From positions 1 to 16,908 of the forward strand of contig DATENL010000138.1 of the NCBI GenBank assembly GCA_035275105.1: 16,908 bases of DNA, read 5' to 3'. Below the pieces are notes generated by a model. It was not told the origin of the DNA and searched no databases. It saw only the letters and a list, made by a program, of their open reading frames with translations. The translations under genes were made by a program, and so were the position numbers. The DNA comes from AC-37 sp035275105 (GTDB lineage: Bacteria > Actinomycetota > Thermoleophilia > Solirubrobacterales > Thermoleophilaceae). Position 1 is the first letter of the stretch. Every line of letters starts with the position of its first letter. Below are positions 14,472 to 16,908 of the stretch, piece by piece.

Positions 14472-14948
14472 CTAGAGCCCGGGCTTTGTGACCATCAGGA
14501 AGATGATCACGACGAGCGCCACGCCCGTCAGCGCTCCGAGGATGCCCTCCCGCTGCGCACGCCGGTTGTACTCCTCGGACGGCTCGCCCGCCGCGAGGTC
14601 GCCGGTCACCATGGCCTCGAGCTTTTTGTCCTCGGGGATGAAGTAGGCGACGTTCACGACCGCGATCAGTACGACGAGTCCGAGCGAGATCGACAGCCAC
14701 GGCTTGCCGAGGTCCCAGTCGCGGTCGCTGACCTGGTAGAAGCCGGTCGCCAGCACGACGAGCAGCGCCGGGAGCGCGAAGTACGTGTTGATAGTCCGCT
14801 GGAGCCGGTGCACGTAGGGCAGGTGCTGCGTGCCCATCTTCATCGCGACCGGGAACACGATCGACTCGGCGAACGTGGTGCCGAAGCCGACCACCACGGC
14901 CGTGATGTGGAGTGCGACGGAGTAGTCGTACGAGGACGCGGCGAGCAC
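14472..14948 (-). CDS. DUF2269-like integral membrane protein
   Basis: A 158-residue protein with four hydrophobic segments at about 10-34 (VALHITAVVVGFGTTFAES), 56-73 (YFALPALLVVLATGFYQV), 85-106 (ISLGLVVLIAVVNVAYFI) and 136-154 (GALTGVALVVIIFLMV). The layout, the His in the first helix and WLSISLGL resemble the DUF2269 family of predicted membrane proteins; the family function is unknown. The start is GTG 14948; no Shine-Dalgarno sequence is seen, but TAGACT ends 9 nt upstream on the minus strand, suggesting a leaderless transcript. It is divergent from rpmB, 38 bases away. Confidence 0.8.
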   Translation of the reverse strand: MLAASSYDYSVALHITAVVVGFGTTFAESIVFPVAMKMGTQHLPYVHRLQRTINTYFALPALLVVLATGFYQVSDRDWDLGKPWLSISLGLVVLIAVVNVAYFIPEDKKLEAMVTGDLAAGEPSEEYNRRAQREGILGALTGVALVVIIFLMVTKPGL

Positions 14949-14957
14949 GAGGGCGGC

Positions 14958-14978
14958 AGTCTAGGCCGTTGCTAGCCT
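14958..14978. promoter_or_regulatory. Back-to-back leaderless promoters for DUF2269-like gene and rpmB
   Basis: Minus-strand TAGACT (14963-14958) ends 9 nt before GTG 14948, and plus-strand TAGCCT (14973-14978) ends 8 nt before GTG 14987. Only 38 bases separate the two start codons, so there is no room for leaders with ribosome-binding sites. -35 elements are not obvious and would lie in the opposite gene. Confidence 0.45.
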
Positions 14979-14986
14979 TCCGCGCC

Positions 14987-15178
14987 GTGCCAAAGGTCTG
15001 TTACGTGTGTGGAAAGGGGCCCGCGTTCGGGCATAGCCGCAGCCACTCGATGGTGGCCACCAAGCGGCGCTTCAACCCGAACCTGCAGAAGGTCCGAATC
15101 GACGTCCGCGGCGCCCCCCGCCGCGAGTACGTCTGCACGCGCTGCCTGAAGTCCGGCAAGGTCCAGAAGGCGGTCTAG
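14987..15178 (+). CDS. rpmB: 50S ribosomal protein L28, zinc-ribbon (C+) type
   Basis: A 63-residue protein. CYVCGKGPAFGHSRSHS (5-21) and TKRRFNPNLQKVRI (25-38) are the L28 signature. Cys5, Cys8, Cys50 and Cys53 form two CxxC pairs, the zinc-binding C+ form. Starting at GTG 14987 gives the normal MPKVC N-terminus; no Shine-Dalgarno sequence is present. Many genomes encode C+ and C- paralogues under zinc control; the window does not show whether a second copy exists. A clear intrinsic terminator follows the stop, so it is a one-gene transcript. Confidence 0.95.
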   Translation: MPKVCYVCGKGPAFGHSRSHSMVATKRRFNPNLQKVRIDVRGAPRREYVCTRCLKSGKVQKAV

Positions 15179-15181
15179 CCG

Positions 15182-15207
15182 CCGCGCCGAGCGGCGCGGG
15201 AAATTTT
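15182..15207 (+). terminator. Intrinsic terminator after rpmB
   Basis: CCGCGCC (15182-15188), loop GAGC, GGCGCGG (15193-15199), then GAAATTTT. A 7-bp GC stem followed by a T-run 3 bases after the rpmB stop is the best rho-independent terminator in the window. Confidence 0.75.
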
Positions 15208-15237
15208 GACTGGCGAAATCCCGCGATCGGGGTTACG

Positions 15238-15966
15238 TTGGTTACAAGCTTGCTGGCAGGGAGGACTCGCACTCGCACCCTACGCGCTTCGGCAGCCGCG
15301 ATCGCCGTTCTGGCGGTCGCGGCGCCCGGGGCGCTCGCGCAGTCCGCAGACCGCACGGTGTCCGTCACAGGCGACGCGACCAGGACGGCCCGCAACGACA
15401 CCGCCAGGCTCCAGTTCCGAGTGACCACGCGCGCCCGGACCGCCGCCAACGCGCTCGACCGGAACTCCGCCCGCATGGGGCGCGTGATCGCGGCGATCAA
15501 GGCGCAGGGCATCCCGGCCGCCGACATCGAGACGCAGCACGTGTCCCTGTCGCGCGTGCGGATCAGGATCAGCAAGGGCCACCACCGCCACGTCTACCGC
15601 GCCGCGAACGCCGTCCGGGTGACCGTCCGCAGCGTGCCGAAGACGGGCGCCGTCATCCAGGCGGGCGTGGACGCCGGCGCGACCGGCTTCAGCGGCCCGG
15701 ACCTCTCCTACTCCAAGGCCGAGGATCTCTACCGCGCCGCGCTCGGCGACGCGTTCGACGAGGCGCGCGCCAAGGCCCAGGAGCTGGCCGACCGCGCCGG
15801 CGCCACCCTCGGTCCCGCGGTCACCATCACGGAGGGCTCCGACGAGTTCTCGAACGGCGGCAACCAGCAGAACGCGACCTCGGGCGGCGGCGGGCGGGTG
15901 ACCCCGATCGAGCCCGGCACCACGACGGTCTTCGCGGAGGTCAGCGTGACCTTCGCGCTCGAGTAG
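15238..15966 (+). CDS. Secreted SIMPL-domain (DUF541) protein
   Basis: A 242-residue protein with a signal peptide: basic RTRTRTLR, hydrophobic AAAIAVLAVAAPGALA, likely cleaved before QSADR. The mature part matches SIMPL/DUF541: RTVSVTGDATRTARNDTARL at its start, LDRNSARMGRVIAAIKAQGIPAADIETQ (long helix and turn), ALGDAFDEARAKAQELADRAGATLG, and the final strand VFAEVSVTFALE. These periplasmic or extracellular proteins (relatives: E. coli YggE, Brucella BP26) can form ring oligomers; the biochemical role is poorly known. Start is uncertain: TTG 15238 (weak GGGG upstream) is listed; TTG 15250 fits the leaderless pattern with TACGTT (15234-15239) 10 nt upstream. TTGACT (15206-15211) is a -35-like match but spaced too far. 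Confidence 0.85.
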   Translation: MVTSLLAGRTRTRTLRASAAAIAVLAVAAPGALAQSADRTVSVTGDATRTARNDTARLQFRVTTRARTAANALDRNSARMGRVIAAIKAQGIPAADIETQHVSLSRVRIRISKGHHRHVYRAANAVRVTVRSVPKTGAVIQAGVDAGATGFSGPDLSYSKAEDLYRAALGDAFDEARAKAQELADRAGATLGPAVTITEGSDEFSNGGNQQNATSGGGGRVTPIEPGTTTVFAEVSVTFALE

Positions 15967-15967
15967 C

Positions 15968-15994
15968 GGTCGGCCGGCGCGACCCCGGCCGGCC
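15968..15994. terminator. GC hairpin between SIMPL gene and def
   Basis: GGTCGGCCGG (15968-15977) pairs with CCGGCCGGCC (15985-15994), 10 bp with one wobble, around a 7-base loop. It begins one base after the SIMPL stop. There is no T-run; it probably ends or stabilises transcripts from either side. Confidence 0.5.
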
Positions 15995-15995
15995 C

Positions 15996-16016
15996 GGAGG
16001 CGGCTAGGCCGCCTCC
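15996..16016. terminator. Hairpin spanning the def stop codon
   Basis: GGAGGCGGC (15996-16004) and GCCGCCTCC (16008-16016) form a perfect 9-bp stem with loop TAG on the plus strand. It includes the last codons and the TAG stop (16006-16004) of def, and is adjacent to the 15968-15994 hairpin. Confidence 0.45.
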
Positions 16017-16642
16017 TCCGCGCTCTCGAGCTCGCGCAGCGTGCGGATCGCCTCCTTGCGCGCCTCGCGCGTGGTGCGGTCGAGGATCAGGACGCCGTTC
16101 AGGTGGTCGAGCTCGTGCTGGATCACGCGCGCCTCGAGGCCGGAGGCCTCGACCAGCCGCTCGTCGCCGTGCTCGTCGAGGGCGCGGACGCGCACGTGGA
16201 TCGGGCGCTGGACCTCGACCTCGATGCCGGGGATCGAGAGGCAGCCCTCGTCGAACGGCTCCTCGTCTTCCCCCTCCCACTCCACCTCGGGGTTCACGAG
16301 CGCGACGACCGGCGCGTCCTGCCCGACGCGGTACACGAGCACGCGCTGGGAGATCCCGAGCTGCGGCGCCGCGAGCCCCACGCCGAGGGCATCGCTCATG
16401 ATCCCGGCCATCCGCGCGACCTGGTTGCGGAGCGTCTCGTCGAAGCGGTCGACCGCCGTCGCGCGGCTCTTCAGCACCGGGTCGCCGTAGCGGCGGATGA
16501 ATGACATCGCGGCGCGCCGGCGCGCCTCGAGCTCGGGGTCGAGACGGGGGCGCTCCTCCTCCTCGGAGTCGAGCGCCTCGTCGTCGAGCACCTCGCTCGA
16601 ATCCGGCTCCAGCTCGTCGCGGTCGCGTGCTTCCTCGGCCAC
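16004..16642 (-). CDS. def: Peptide deformylase with acidic N-terminal extension
   Basis: A 212-residue protein. The three catalytic motifs are present: GVGLAAPQLG (87-96), EGCLS (132-136, metal ligand Cys134) and HELDH (176-180, ligands His176 and His180, catalytic Glu177). It removes the N-formyl group from nascent proteins at the ribosome. The conserved fold starts at about residue 47 (SFIRRYGDPVL); before it lies a Glu/Asp-rich extension of about 45 residues absent from standard deformylases. Two starts are possible: GTG 16642, with TAAACT 6 nt upstream, or ATG 16507 (Met46), which has no ribosome-binding site; I prefer the longer. It follows priA by 9 bases, as in many actinobacteria. 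Confidence 0.93.
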   Translation of the reverse strand: MAEEARDRDELEPDSSEVLDDEALDSEEEERPRLDPELEARRRAAMSFIRRYGDPVLKSRATAVDRFDETLRNQVARMAGIMSDALGVGLAAPQLGISQRVLVYRVGQDAPVVALVNPEVEWEGEDEEPFDEGCLSIPGIEVEVQRPIHVRVRALDEHGDERLVEASGLEARVIQHELDHLNGVLILDRTTREARKEAIRTLRELESAEEAA

Positions 16643-16648
16643 GCGCCG

Positions 16649-16654
16649 AGTTTA
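16649..16654 (-). promoter_or_regulatory. Putative -10 (TAAACT) of def overlapping the priA stop
   Basis: TAAACT on the minus strand (16654-16649) includes the priA TAA stop and ends 6 nt before GTG 16642, so transcription would start at or next to the start codon. It supports the extended deformylase start. The -35 is weak at best. Confidence 0.4.
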
Positions 16655-16908
16655 CTGAGGGTCGACGTCCACCGAGAAGCTCGCGCCGCCCAGCGAGCGG
16701 TCGCCGGCGACGGACTCGACCGCCCGCCGGACCGCACGGATCGCCGCGCCGCGCGCGTCGTCGCCGGCCGGCGCCTTCACCATGAGCTGGACGCGCTCCC
16801 GCCCCTTCAGCCGGAACAGCGGCGCGGGCCCGAGCAGGCGCGCACCCGGCGCGGCGACGCGAATCCGCTCCCCGATGGCCGAACCCGCAAGCGCCTCCGG
16901 GCCCGCCT
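16652..16908 (-). CDS. priA: Primosomal protein N' (PriA), C-terminal fragment
   Basis: The window holds the last 84 residues; the gene runs off the right edge and ends at TAA 16654-16652. The tail shows ARLLGPAPLFRLKGRERVQL, then MVKAPAG, and ends SVDVDPQ. The LGPAP-x-R-x-GR-x-R-x-QL core and the terminal DVDP are typical of the PriA C-terminal domain. The family restarts stalled replication forks; in many actinobacteria PriA lacks helicase activity, which cannot be checked here because the helicase motifs are outside. Its neighbour def fits the usual priA-def order. Confidence 0.85.
   Translation of the reverse strand, partial: AGPEALAGSAIGERIRVAAPGARLLGPAPLFRLKGRERVQLMVKAPAGDDARGAAIRAVRRAVESVAGDRSLGGASFSVDVDPQ

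Overview
The window is about 70-75% G+C, has GTG, TTG and probably CTG starts, tightly overlapping operons and a zinc-ribbon (C+) ribosomal protein L28. This fits a high-G+C actinobacterium, most likely class Thermoleophilia (Solirubrobacterales-like). The class assignment is inference from gene style and context, not from a marker search.

Layout. (1) 1-979, plus strand: C-terminal part of the 16S rRNA m5C methyltransferase RsmB, then a small multi-zinc-ribbon protein. (2) 976-4586, minus strand: a four-gene surface-polysaccharide operon read right to left: GT2 glycosyltransferase, SAM methyltransferase, Wzx/MOP-type flippase, secreted propeller-like protein; every junction overlaps. (3) 4705-5118: a small lipoprotein. 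(4) 5115-6852: a lower-G+C pair of an ArsR-like regulator (minus) and a class I methyltransferase (plus) around a dyad-rich promoter region, ending in a perfect ribosome-binding site that leads into only five codons. (5) 6958-7579: an unrecognised 84-aa gene and a 367-base gap holding a G-quadruplex motif and two copies of a fixed-geometry inverted repeat. (6) 7580-9373, minus: a GT39/ArnT-like membrane glycosyltransferase. (7) 9455-14403, plus: riboflavin operon ribD-ribE-ribBA-ribH followed, with overlaps, by a threonine-aldolase-like PLP enzyme and a MOSC protein. A 20-bp palindrome, not an FMN riboswitch, sits at its promoter. (8) 14405-14456: an exact tandem repeat of a 26-nt imperfect palindrome. 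(9) 14472-15966: DUF2269-like membrane protein (minus), rpmB (plus) with an intrinsic terminator, and a secreted SIMPL-domain protein (plus). (10) 16004-16908, minus: peptide deformylase with an acidic N-terminal extension and the C-terminus of PriA.

How it works together. Most genes are housekeeping: translation (rsmB, rpmB, def), replication restart (priA), flavin synthesis, and envelope glycan synthesis and export. Two themes stand out. First, most operon-leading genes lack a Shine-Dalgarno sequence and instead carry a TAnnnT -10-like hexamer 6-11 nt before the start codon, which suggests leaderless transcripts; this also settles the GT39 start and supports the extended deformylase. Second, the DHBP-synthase half of RibBA lacks a conserved loop and a metal-binding His, so it may be inactive although the GTP cyclohydrolase II half looks intact.

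I see no clear novel defence or mobile system. The best leads are the degenerate RibB domain, the palindrome at ribD, the fixed-spacing inverted repeats near 7380-7537, the tandem palindromic repeat at 14405, and the transferred-looking regulator/methyltransferase pair with a gene-start remnant.
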